From positions 105,310 to 169,309 of the forward strand of contig CAUYLG010071320.1 in the NCBI GenBank assembly GCA_963573385.1: DNA of 64,000 nucleotides, in the 5' to 3' direction. A program made the translations under genes and the position numbers. Under the pieces are notes generated by a model. It was not told where the DNA came from, ran no database searches, and worked only from the letters and a program-made list of their open reading frames with translations. This document shows positions 1-10,712 of this stretch, in pieces; the stretch's first letter is position 1; every line of letters begins with the position of its first letter. This stretch comes from Cacajao melanocephalus. Taxonomy: Eukaryota > Chordata > Mammalia > Primates > Pitheciidae.

Positions 1-1750
1 ACTGAATAACATATATTATGTATGAGCTAAAATTTTCACCTATCAAATTTTAAATACAAATACAAATTTCAAGCAGTTACATGGAATAATAGAATTGGAA
101 TAACTCAAATTCAGCTTTTAGTCTCTACAATCACTGATATATTGTTGCTTACTTGGAATCAACTATTCAAATACAGTAATATGTGATATCTACTATCACA
201 AGGGTAAAGACACAGACTATGCCTGAAGTGATCTCAAACCATTTCTAACCATTACAACTTTCTCTTGAAATCAACATGTATATCTGAGTCTGTGCATGCC
301 ATAGGCCAACATTAAAACTGAAAATTTTTAAAATTAATTTTGATGTAGAATACAATGTGTATTATATGATGAGAAACAAACACTGTACTAATATGGCTGA
401 TTTTAAGTATATACTTTAGATAGATGTATAGATGTATGGGTGGATAAATAGATAGATATCAATAGTAATTGCCACAATTGTTTAGAACTAAGAAGTTTTA
501 AAAACAGGTTTTGATGGGGTGGAGAAATGTATTTTTCTAACTGACATTATTCCAAAACACTGATGCATTATGTTAATAAAAAGCAGAGCTATTTAATAAG
601 TTTTAGAATTTTGTTTGAATTCCCTACCAACAATGCATTCTCTTATTGCATTTACCAAAGGTGAACCACACCTACTGCCCTACCTTTAACTTGGTCTTGT
701 TTGACTGTAGATAAAACTTTGCCTTCTGAAAAGTTGGAGATCTTTATTACATAATAAACATAATATCTTTAATCTCATATCCCCATGATGAAATAAGTTA
801 GCTGATATATATGCTATCCATGTATATTAACAAAAAGTTCTCTGAATAATGATTTCAGGATGTTATAACGTTGTAGGTAACAACAAAGGGTGAAAATTGA
901 AATAAATAGAAAATATTTTAATTGAAAATTATAGAATAAATAGTAAATAAATTATAATTTATTACAAAACTTCGATTTAAAATATTTTGTGGACAGTTGA
1001 GTTAATTTTATTTCCCTTTGCACATCACACAAATGTGCTATTTTTACAACCACTTTTGATGAAATGTCTTTACATTTGATTTAGGTGAATGTGTCCATTG
1101 TCAGTGCAGAAATATGGAAAAATCTATACCATCTTTCCAGAAGTCATATGTGGTTGACCAAAGTAGACCAAATAAAAGATATAATTAAATTAAGTATAAA
1201 TTGTGAATTAAGAGTCTTGAGTTTTTAAACTATGTCATAGACTGATGAAGACTGACCATAAAAGCTCAAAGTTTTAAGTAAGAATAAAGTAATAATACAT
1301 GTCACCTTAAAAATATCAATAGCTTCTAACTTGGCATCTCATATTTGTAATTGCCTACTTCCAGTTGACATTTATAATTATTTTATTTACAGTTAATGAC
1401 CACTTTGGATTTATAGATATACTTCCAAATAAGCATACAATTATACTTTTCTATTGAACTTTTATTGGCACATTATAAATGTATCTGTTGTTAATAATTC
1501 GAAAGAAAATTTTCGGACCATAAGAAAGACTTTTCAACTGAAAGAAAAGATATTTCCAAATTAATAGATTCCTATGTCTCTTAACAACTTAAGCTTTCCT
1601 TTAATATATATATTTCTATATAGAGAGAAAATTTTATCTTTAATATACTTGTTTTTCAGTGATGTTATTCAAAGGGATAATATATATAAAAGAGAATATA
1701 TAATAAAAAAAGTTGGGAGGTTCTAAATTACTGATTCAGCAACCATGCTA
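1..1750. other. AT-rich DNA, no gene or repeat recognised
   Basis: About 1.75 kb of AT-rich sequence with no long reading frame and no repeat family I can assign. A short imperfect GATA/GATG tract lies near 418-465, and TA-rich patches lie near 1603-1625 and 1678-1705. It may hold diverged L1 sequence that I cannot align by eye. Confidence 0.5.
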
Positions 1751-2224
1751 GTTATAGGTCTGTTTAAACTTCTATTTTTTCACAATTTAGTCTTGGTAGT
1801 TGCATGTTTCCAGAAATTTATCCATTTCTTTTTTACATTACCCAATTTATTGGCATATAATTCTTCATAGTGGTGTCATTTGATCCTTTTTATTTCTGTG
1901 GCATCTCTTGTAATATATCGTCTTTTATTTCTGACTTTATTTCTTTCTTCTTTTTTCTCTTAGTCTAGCTATGGGTTTGTCAATTTTGTTTCTTTTCAAA
2001 AAATCAACTCTTCTTTGTGATTTTTTTTCCTGTTGTTTTATATTTTGTTTATTTCCACACTACTCTTTGTAAACTTTCTTTCCTTCTTCTAGCTTTGGGT
2101 TCTTGGTTATTCTTTTTCAAGGTCCTTGGGGTCTAATGTTAAGTTGTTTATTTGAGATTTTTATTCTTTTTTAATGTAGGTGCTTATCACAATAAACCTC
2201 CCTCTTTGTATCACATTCGCCGTG
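1751..2224 (-). mobile_element. L1 ORF2 fragment, inverted (5' part of a twin-primed L1?)
   Basis: The plus strand reads as the reverse complement of the L1 ORF2 reverse-transcriptase region. Landmarks are 'gcatgtttccagaaattta' near 1803, 'tggcatataattcttcata' near 1852 and 'gggtttgtcaattttg' near 1974. Orientation flips abruptly near 2225, where sense-strand L1 ORF2 3' sequence begins. Many substitutions and short indels remove any coding capacity. The placement suggests the inverted 5' portion of the next element, but a separate antisense L1 is possible. Confidence 0.8.
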
Positions 2225-2425
2225 GCAATGATTTCATGGATGTGACACCAAAAGTAAAGTCAACAAAAATAAAAATAAACAATGAGACCACACCAAACTA
2301 AAAGCTTCTGTAAAGCAAAGGAAATAATCATCACAGTGAAAAGGCAATGTACAGAACGAGAGAAAATATTTGCAAGCTGTATGTCTAATAAGGGACTAAT
2401 CTCCACAATATATGAAAAATTCTTA
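2225..2425 (+). mobile_element. L1 ORF2 3' part, segment 1 (interrupted by THE1 LTR)
   Basis: This is sense-strand L1 ORF2 near its 3' end, recognisable from the region coding for the C-terminal part of ORF2p ('aaagcttctgtaaagcaaa' near 2299 and 'gagaaaatatttgcaag' near 2359). It stops exactly where the THE1 LTR starts and resumes after it at 2961. Frameshifts and substitutions make it non-coding. Confidence 0.85.
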
Positions 2426-2960
2426 TGATATGATTTGGCTGTGTCGCCACCCAAATCTCATCTTGAACTGTAGCTCCCATAATTCCCATGTGTCATAGGA
2501 GATACCCAGTGGGAGGTAATTGAATCATGCAGGAGAGTCTTTCCTGTGATATACTCATGGTAGTAAATATGTCTCATGAGATCTGATTTTTTTTTTTTTT
2601 TGAGACAGAGTTTCACTCTTGTTGCCCAGACTGGAGTGCAATGGCATGATCTCGGCTCACCACAACCCCCATCTCTCGGATTCAGTTGATTCTCCTGCCT
2701 CAACCTACTGAGTAGCTGGCATTACAGGCATGCTCCACTACGCCAGCTAGAGATCTGATGGTTTTACAAATGGGAGTTCCCCTGCATAAGCTCTCTTGCC
2801 TGCACCATGTAATACTTGACTTTGCTCCTCATTTGCCTTCCACCATGATTGTGAGGCCTCCCCAGCCATATAGAACTGTGAGTCAATTAAACCTCTCTTC
2901 TCTATAAATTACTCAGTCTTGAGTATGTCTTTATTAGCAGTGTGAGAACAGACTAATACA
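2426..2960 (+). mobile_element. THE1-type solo LTR (ERVL-MaLR), split by an Alu
   Basis: A solo LTR of the THE1/MST group starts TGATATGATTTGG and ends GACTAATACA. The internal landmarks are 'cccaaatctcatcttgaa', 'gagatctgatggttttac', 'ccatgattgtgaggcctc' and 'tctttattagcag'. It is flanked by a 5-bp target-site duplication with one mismatch (tctta at 2421-2425, tccta at 2961-2965) and splits L1 ORF2. The LTR is about 370 bp once the Alu at 2588-2749 is removed. The 'ttcccctgcataagctctc' segment favours THE1B-like over MSTA. LTR/LTR recombination has removed the rest of the element. Confidence 0.92.
2588..2749 (-). mobile_element. Alu, 5'-truncated, inserted in the THE1 LTR
   Basis: A poly-T tract starting near 2588 is followed by 'tgagacagagtttcactc', the reverse complement of an Alu 3' end. 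About 160 bp of Alu follow up to a truncated 5' end. The LTR sequence 'gagatctgat' is repeated exactly on both sides (2578-2587 and 2750-2759), which is a clear target-site duplication. Losing about half of the Alu at insertion is typical of 5' truncation. Confidence 0.95.
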
Positions 2961-3850
2961 TCCTACAACTCAATGGCATAATAAAAGCTAATAGCCTGAT
3001 TTGTAAAATGGGTTAAGGACTTGAATAGATATTTCTCCAAAGAAGACATATAAATGGCAATTAGTATATTAAAAGATGCTCAACAGCAATAAATATTGGG
3101 TAAATTCAAATCAAAACTACAATGAGATATCACCTCATGCCTTTCAGGATAGCTATTATTTTAAAAAATGTCAAAAGACAACAAGCGATGTGAAGAAATC
3201 CGAACCTTTGTGCACTATTAGTGGAAATGCAAAATGATACTATTTAATATTTCCTCAAAATATTAAAAATAGAAATGCCATATGATCCAGAAATTCCACT
3301 TCTGGGTACTTATCGAAAAAAAAAAAAAAAAACTGAAATCAGGATCTCAAAGAGATTATCATCACTCCTATATTCATTGCAGTGTTTTTCAGTATAGTCA
3401 AGATGTAGAAACAACCTACATGTCCATTGAAGGTGACTGAATAAAGACAATGTAGTAGGTACCTACAATGTAAAATTACTTATCCTTAAAACAGAAGGAA
3501 ATTCTGCAACATGAGGCAGCATTGATGAACCTTGAGGACATTATGCTAATTGAAACAATTCAGTCACAAAAAGATATATACTGCATCATTTTATGTACAT
3601 GAGGTATCTAAAATAGCTTAACTCATATAATCAAAGTGAAATAGTGATAGAGTTTGAGGTGAGAGAAATGGGGCATTATTAATCAATGTGCGTGAAGTCC
3701 TAGTTAAAGATGAACAAGTTCTAGAGAGCTGCTGTACTCCATTGTACATGTAGTCAACAATACTGTATTGTACACCTAAAAACTTGGTAAGAGAATAGAT
3801 CCCATGTTGGGTTCTTACCACAATAAAATAACGTATTTATTAAAATGAAA
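2961..3850 (+). mobile_element. L1M 3' end, segment 2 (ORF2 end and 3' UTR)
   Basis: L1 ORF2 continues after the THE1 LTR. Landmarks are 'caaatcaaaactacaatga' near 3109, 'gaaattccacttctgggta' near 3291 and 'acaacctacatgtccattg' near 3410. The 3' UTR follows, with 'gttcttaccacaataaaat' near 3810 as its polyadenylation end. The 3' UTR type points to an old L1M (L1MA/L1MB-like) subfamily. Several indels leave only scraps of reading frame. Confidence 0.85.
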
Positions 3851-4039
3851 AAAATTCCACTACGAAATTAATTCATATGCATGTGTCTATATATAACATT
3901 TATAAATCCAAAAACATCTGAAATCTTAGCATGCATTTCTCTCCAGGGAGTTTAGATAAAGAATATGGACTTCTATTTGAACAGTGTACTTCATTTAACT
4001 TTCAGTTCTATGACTTTAAAGAAATAGTGAGAAATTACT

Positions 4040-4262
4040 GTATACAAAAAAACAATTGGTGGGGACAAAAGTCTCAAATCAGTGGTTGCCAGGGGCTGCA
4101 GAGAGAAAAGAACTGAGTAATTTGTCAGGGGGCACAGGTTTAGCTTTTGAGGTGATGAAAATGTCTGGGAACTGCATAGAGGTGGCGGTTGCACAAGACT
4201 GTGAATGTCCTAAATGCTTCCCGAATTTTCAACTTTACAGTTATTAATTTTGTAAAGTAATA
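4040..4262 (+). mobile_element. L1M 3' UTR fragment
   Basis: The segment 'agtggttgccaggggctg' near 4081, followed by 'gatgaaaatgtctggga' and 'ggttgcacaagactgtgaa', is the characteristic 3' UTR of old L1M elements. The same tail type recurs near 23,413-23,640. The 5' limit is unclear. It probably belongs to a different insertion from the L1 ending near 3850. Confidence 0.7.
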
Positions 4263-5125
4263 TGAATTTTAATTAAACTATACATATTTTTATAAAAATT
4301 GAAAATTGCACAATCTGTTTCTAGCATTCTTTTTCATTATGATTACTTTTATCATTTATTTTAGAAAATGATTTTCAACAACTACAGTTTAAAAATTATT
4401 TTTCAACAATAATACTTTAAAGTGCTTTTTAAATTTTCCATATATTTCAGAGATGCAAGGTTATTATTTAAGCACATTTTTCTTCTAATTCATTTATATT
4501 ACCATGGAAGCTTATAAAATGTGTGCTAGGTGGACTTCATAAACTTAATAATAACAGAATTTTAATAGCAGTGAAATTAACTCATGACAAGTAATTCTGT
4601 TTTGTCCTTTAAAGTTCATATATCTTTATATTCAAATCTTGATATGTACATTTCAGAATAAGTATAGCTTCCCAGATTAGGAAATTATCATATTGAAATC
4701 AGAATTGAGAAACCGAAAATTATTTCTATTTTGAAGCAATTTATTCACTTTACAAAAACATCTTTCATTTAATATATTAAATGAGTGAGAGTATTGATTT
4801 ATATAGATAACTATTACTTACTTATGAGTAATATGAACATAAACTCATCATAAAGTGATGAGTTGATTTTTAGTAATTCAGAAAATTCCTAACTATAGCA
4901 TTGTATAAATGTAGGTAGAGTATAAAACAAAACATACCCATTTTTGTAGGTGAAATGAAGTATGTTAAGTATTTTTTTACCAAATACCAAATGATGCGTA
5001 TTAAGTATCGTATTTACCAAATCTTTCCCTTTGACCTTCTAAAAATCAAATTATGGTTTATAGTCTTTGATTTGGACTACATACCTTCAGAGAAACATTA
5101 GTCAGATCAATACACAACGACCAAC
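4263..5125. other. AT-rich DNA, nothing assigned
   Basis: About 860 bp of AT-rich sequence without open frames of note, recognisable repeats or splice-like exons. Confidence 0.4.
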
Positions 5126-5129
5126 TATC

Positions 5130-5620
5130 TTAATTTAGGATCCCTTATAAGAGCTAGTGACAAGGACCTGGGTGTAGTTGTTTCATTTGAAAGGTGATTG
5201 CAAAAATCAGGAATGAAACAACAAGAAGAGTAAGAAGAGGCAAGGAGGGAAGAAAAGCCAATGTGAGGAGGCCTGAGCAAGCTTCCTGGGGTGAATTTGC
5301 CAGGACCGTGTGTGAGTTGTTCACCCGAAGGATGGAAGTCTTTTTTCATTGGGTTCTTCTTCCATTTGAGGGTTGCTCCTAAAGGCATAAATTCTCTCAC
5401 ATTTCCAGGCTGTGCTTGGACCCAGGCTCAGAGGGCGTCCACAGCATGGGAGGAGGCCCTGGATACAAAACACAAATCTGAGCAGCATGAACTTGAATGG
5501 AACGCTGTCAGCACACGGTGAGTCTAAGCTCCTCCAGAACATGGATCTGTGGAGCTGATAAAAACCAGAGGGAACCTGAGATATTATACTGCACAATTCC
5601 AGTGTGTCTTGCACTAGATA
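5130..5620 (+). other. GC-richer patch: old LTR or candidate exon region
   Basis: This stretch is clearly richer in G+C than its flanks. Its composition and layout resemble an old LTR, which I cannot name. It also holds a 109-bp interval (5409-5517) with a good splice acceptor (pyrimidine-rich 'ctctcacatttccag'), an open frame throughout, and a near-consensus donor (CG|gtgagt). The frame encodes a hydrophilic peptide including 'AWEEALDTKHKSEQHELEW'. Exon phase would be 1 in and 2 out. I recognise no protein family. An ancient LTR with chance splice signals is at least as likely. Confidence 0.3.
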
Positions 5621-7810
5621 CATCAATGCAGTGGGAAAACACTTCTTTATCCTTAATTTATTATCTTAAGCAGCTGACTTGTACAGACACCATGTTAAGT
5701 GATTTTTGACATATTTTCTCTCTCAGCTTTTTCTTATTTATGTTTTATGGTCACCAAGATATAGCTTAATACACCATGGTAGTAATATAAAAATGTTCTA
5801 TAAAACTGGGGTAGAAAAGAGATAACTTTCCCAGTTGCCTACAAATTTCTCAGGTGTAAGGATCACTATTTATTGAATTTCCAAGGACATACATACATTT
5901 TGCCTTATTATTCAAAAATGATGTTACTAATGGAGATTGTTCTCTCAGTGACTGAAAAGATGGATGTGTGACTAATGGTCCTTTCCATCCTCCATAAATG
6001 CATACACTGTCCTTCAGCTATGACTTAGTGTGACTGGGGCTATTTACAACCAAATCTCTTCCACTCACTGTCTTTCCAACACCTTTACTGAAATAGAAAC
6101 ACCCCATTTTGAATTGCATTGTGTAGTGCTAAATTGACTTTGCATTAAAAATAAAAAAATTCTCTTTTAAAGAGAGTGCTCCTTAGCCTCCATTCTAATG
6201 CCTAGATACATTAACCTGTACATACAAAGGGAAGGATAAAGAGGAGGTGCCAGGGTGAGGTGCTTTTCCATCAAATGCATAAAAAGCATTCAATATTTTA
6301 AAATCATAGATGCTTCATATATTACTTACATTATTGTTTATTTTGATCTGTGTTTTCTCACTACTTATTGTGTTCTTAGATTTTTAAAATGTTATTGGTA
6401 TCGAATTATTTTGCAGAAAAACTGATGAAACTCTACCTCTTGGATCAGTTCTCTCTGGCATGAATCCTCACAAGATTCATGCCATATCAATCTTTTTTTA
6501 TATGTCATCACTTACCAAATCTTTTGAGGTTTTCTTTTATCACAAATCTCTGGTTTCCATCCTGTCTTTTCTCGTCTTATTAATACCACATAGCCAGATT
6601 TTCTTTTGATATTTATTAAGTATATTCTATAAGCTAGCTATTGTATTACATACAATATACTCATTGCATATATGTAGATGTCTCTTCCTCCCTTATCTAG
6701 ACCTTTTTGGCTTGAAGTAACATGAAATTATTTAAACTAGTTCCAAATCAATACAAGATAAATAGCTAAGATAGAAAAGTATCTCAGACTATCCAGGAAC
6801 AGTAAGATGTATCAGACTATAACAGAAATCAGAATAAGAGCTATAAATTCATCAGAAACTCAGGCAATTACTACTTTTATGTCATGGATATCTTTTGTCT
6901 GCTTCTCTTACTGCAACTACAGTATTCTTTGAAATTATTGGCACACTAGTTTTCTCTACTCCTTTAAGTGCTCATATTCAAATATGGACAACCAAATGCA
7001 CCCAAGTTTATGTGTTATAACTTAATGACTGCCACAGAAATGATTAATGCATTAATATGAATTCCCCACAAGCACATTTACCCATCGAGAGACTTAGCAG
7101 TCCAGTATCTCAGGAGTCCTATGACTTTTAAAATGGCGATTAGCTTAATATGTACGTTTTAGAAAGTACTGGGAGAAAACTAAAATATGGCTTTAGGATC
7201 TTCCTCCACTTTCAGGCAATGTATGTGATTATAATAATGGTCTTCTGAGTACAGAAACCTAGAAGTTGTCCAAGTCAAGGAATTTACTCCAATCTTGGAA
7301 ATTTCAGATTATGTCAAAAGGAAAGGTAACATATTAGTCTAAGGCAAAAATATTCTTGGACAGGATAAGCCTCATGGTGCCTTTTTAAATCACACTGTCT
7401 CAATATCAGCTCACATTTTGTATGGCTTGATAAGTGCTAATGAACAAAAGTTCAGTGAAAGTGTTCGTGCCATCTTACCCCAAGGTGTTGGAGATGTGAG
7501 GACAGATTATTCAAACTCTCATTGGCATGAAACACAAAATCTTCCCAGAGAATTCTCTGGTACCTAGATGTGGAGCCTTTACACTGTAAAAATATTCTTC
7601 CCCTGAGTAACCTTGATGAACTCTCCTGCTAAAAGACAGATAGAGAAGGCCATCCAAGCTTTCCTGCCATCAACAGGTATGTGCCTTACTGGGCACGAAG
7701 TCAGGAAGGGTGGTTAATGTGCTTACATTGGTATCACACCTAGGGTGATTCCACTGGAATGATCTTGTTCAAATAATAATGAGTCTGAGGACTTTCAAGG
7801 CATAGACATA
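5621..7810. other. Unassigned AT-rich DNA
   Basis: About 2.2 kb with no recognised gene. The one distinct structure is a perfect 10-bp inverted repeat at 6457-6466 and 6474-6483 with a 7-base loop. The section 7380-7760 is less AT-rich but matches no family known to me. Confidence 0.35.
6457..6483. repeat. Perfect 10-bp inverted repeat (small hairpin)
   Basis: GGCATGAATC is followed by the 7-base loop CTCACAA and then GATTCATGCC. The arms are exactly complementary. No promoter or RNA-gene signals are visible around it, so a chance hairpin or an old transposon remnant is possible. Confidence 0.8.
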
Positions 7811-7876
7811 CTCTCTCGCGTGCTCTCTCTCTCTCTGTGTCTCTTGCATGCTCACACACATACACACATATATACA
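7811..7876. repeat. Simple repeat (CT)n/(CA)n/(TA)n
   Basis: An imperfect CT run is followed by alternating CA and TA dinucleotides. This is an ordinary compound microsatellite. Confidence 0.8.
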
Positions 7877-8497
7877 AATGTGAATTGCTGAATTATCTCC
7901 CTTCTTTAAGAAGGTGCATACTTGTGATAATACCTTAAGCATTCTGGTAGGCATAAACTAACATCATTCTGGGAAGGGGTAGATACTAGAAATAAATACA
8001 CTATTTTGCCAAAAAACCCTCTCTTTGAGTCACTACAAGTAAAGAGAAACTGAAGAGCTGCAGCCACCTGGGAATTGGACCTAGTGGGCCATGTTTTCCC
8101 AGAGTGAAGTGTTCTTTCCAAAACTGTCAGTATATAGGTGCTGCTTGTAGAACCTAGAGGTTTTGCTTCTGTCCATGAATAGCTGTCTTATTTCAGATTC
8201 TGATCATCTGAGGGATCTCGGGGGAATAACTCACTGTGTGATCTTTGTTTTTTGGAATGCCTGGAGAACCAGAGACTTCAATGGGCCAGTAGCACACTGA
8301 AGACAATTAGAAAATCCCATCCATTCTCTGCACTGGAGAGTATAGCCCAAAACAACTGTAATACTTTCTTACTTGAAATGTAAAATCATGAAAAGAACAC
8401 ACTGACTATAGTTACTTAAGGAATAACTGCATGTTTATATTTCCTTGCTTGTGCCCTAGAGTCACCAATTTATATAATGTTCCTAGCCATTGAAATA

Positions 8498-8575
8498 TTA
8501 GCTTGGGGCAAAACTAATTGTGGATTTTGTCATTAAAAGTAATGGCAAAAGTCACAATTACTATAACTTATCTAT
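8498..8575. mobile_element. MADE1 MITE (mariner-derived, miR-548-type hairpin)
   Basis: The element reads 'ttagcttggggcaaaact' at its left end, has a 'cattaaaagtaatggcaa' centre and a right arm 'gtcacaattactataact'. Together these form the near-palindrome of the 80-bp MADE1 element. MADE1 is a non-autonomous mariner (Hsmar1) derivative, and the human MIR548 family arose from MADE1 copies. Several arm mismatches (for example 'gtggattttgt' against 'gtcacaa') weaken the stem, so expression as a microRNA cannot be claimed. Confidence 0.88.
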
Positions 8576-8579
8576 GCTT

Positions 8580-9265
8580 AACACTAAACTACGGCACTTA
8601 AAACCCCCTCTAAAATAATTTCCTAGGACAGTTTTCTAAAGGATGTAGAATATTTGCATATTCTTTATTTCAAAAAGCAAGCCCTGTGTTAATTGCCTTC
8701 TTAAAGAGCATTTGAGGATCTTTTCTAAGCAGAGTGATTCCTCACATAAATAATATGGACAGGCTTCACCTCTCTGCTCCTAGAAATGAGGCACTTTGAT
8801 ATCAATATCTTCAATGGCAGTGGTTAATTAATGAATAGAAATTCTGTCTTTTCAAAAGGTTACCTTCCCTCGAGAGTTCCAAAGCTCCCAAGTGAGTATT
8901 TCTTAGAATCTGTCCTTTTTTTCACTGCCTCTAGCTTCTCATGGGAACTCAGAGGTGACTCTGAAGGTCAAACTCAGAACCCACTAGTTCCCTTCATTTG
9001 ATCCACTCCTGCTCACCACAAAACCACCTCCTACTTGCTTTAGTTGCATCAAAAAACTGCACTGAACTGTCAGTGAAGAATTCAGGTTCATTTGAAGCTT
9101 CCACTACCTAGAGACTCGGAAACCCAACACCAATTCTGTTTTAGTTACTAGAATTTCTCTAACTCCTATCTGGCTCAGAAAAGAAATGGTCTACTAAGGT
9201 GAGAAGGAAATATTTACTGCCTCTATGCTAATGCTTGTGATATGTATAGAAGGCACGGAAATACT
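8580..9265. other. Unassigned DNA
   Basis: About 690 bp without a recognised repeat, exon or RNA gene. Confidence 0.35.
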
Positions 9266-9269
9266 AGGT

Positions 9270-10080
9270 AGAACAAGTTGGGGTCCCTGGCAAAAGTTTC
9301 ACCCTCAAGCCTAGAAACAGGGCCCTAAATGAGAATGTCACATCTTTGTTTTCCCACCCGAATGTTGCTTTTTCACCCAACATGCCCCATCTTGTGGCCA
9401 TAAAATCCCAAGCTCCACTGACAGAGTAGCAGAGTGGCATGGCAGAGAAGGAGAGAAGAGAAAAAGCATCTGCGAGAGGAGAAGAGGCAGCTGGACATCA
9501 TAGACTATAGTCAGAAAGGAGAGAGCTGGGGACAGTTGGCTAAATCTTACTGGGACCAGGGGAAGATTATCTTCCCACTTCATCCCCTTTCCAGTGCACC
9601 ATCTTCCTAAGAGCCACTTCCATCACTCAATAAAATCATCATTCACAATCTTTCAAGTCCATGTGACAAGAACCCAAATACCAAGACGGCAGGTTGTAAA
9701 AGGCTGTCACCCTGACCCTCTACTGAGCTGGTTAACACTTAGCCATCTGCTGAAGGCAAATGCTAAAAGAGCATCAGTAGACGCCTTCTGGGGCTTCAGG
9801 GGTTGCAGGCCACCCCTAGACAATGCCGAGGGCCAGTACAGGATCCCTTTCTGCCAGCGTCCAAAGGCACTCGCCCCATCTCCTGTTTCCACTCATTTGC
9901 ATGCTCCCCCTCCTGAAAGGGGTTTGAGCATGGTGGCTGAATACACAAGCCACACCCCTGTCACAAGTCCTACAAGGGGTTCACAGGAGTGCTTCCATCT
10001 CACTTGGTCATGGGTACTCCACAGAAAATTGGCTGAGGCCCAAGTGGTACAGTTGTTTAAATGTCCAGCTTTTTAAAATT
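9270..10080 (+). mobile_element. ERV1-type LTR (copy A1, sense)
   Basis: A probable endogenous retrovirus LTR. It has a U3 opening 'caccctcaagcctagaaac', the polyadenylation region 'gccacttccatcactcaat' followed by AATAAA at 9629-9634, then a U5-like block with 'ggctgtcaccctgaccctc'. A second copy of the same family lies in reverse orientation at about 24,560-25,340 and shares these landmarks in the same order, which supports the call and the approximate limits. The frames across it are not retroviral coding sequence. I cannot name the subfamily. Confidence 0.7.
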
Positions 10081-10116
10081 GATGAACATTCAGGTAGTAC
10101 CCCCATGTATAAGCCT

Positions 10117-10712
10117 TGTGAAAGGAAAATAATGAAGTCTCAGGACCCCAAACTCACTATGCCAAAGGGAAATTTAAGCTTGGGAACTGAGTCATGCAAA
10201 AACTACCTTCCTTTTGTCCCTAAACAGATAGCTGCAAGGATAAAAGGCCACATACCTCCCCAGGGGACCTCCCTCATAAATTGCTTATAAGGAAATTTCT
10301 TGTGGGCCCCAAAATCTTTACCATAAACCAGAGTTCTGTTGAATCTCACCCTGACAATGCAAGTTAACAGCTTATTTTCCCAGGTACAGGTCAAAAATAG
10401 GACTAAAAGTCATCCCTCAACCTACCCCAAGACAAATGCATATTTCACCTCTTCTTCTATTCTATGTCAACTTTATCTTATGTAAAATGCAGATTTACTG
10501 AGTGCCAGATAAATGCATAATTGACTGTTCCTCCTTCCTCTCCTACCACTCTTTCCTCTTTAAATATTAAAGTCCTCAAAACCCTATTTGGAGAAAGCAA
10601 AGGCCACAGATTCTACTGTAACTCGTGTTTCTTTTTCCCATGCACCTCTTTGCCTTTGGCAAAATAAACCTCTAAAGTGATTGAGATCTGTCTCAGACAC
10701 CTTTTGGTTTAT
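10117..10712 (+). mobile_element. ERV1-type solo LTR (copy B1, sense)
   Basis: The element starts TGTGAAAGGAAAATAATG and continues 'ctcaggaccccaaactcac'. It ends with the R/U5 block 'tttggcaaaataaacctct' and 'gagatctgtctcagacacc'. The AATAAA signal lies at about 10,662-10,667. The R/U5 block matches, on the opposite strand, the element at 61,690-62,045. No internal region and no second LTR are adjacent, so it is solo. Target-site duplications were not resolved. Confidence 0.75.

Noticed and set aside
9594..10076. 160-codon open frame
   Set aside because: It lies within the sense LTR (copy A1), across its polyA and U5-like region. LTRs do not encode such a protein, and the composition is not conserved-looking.
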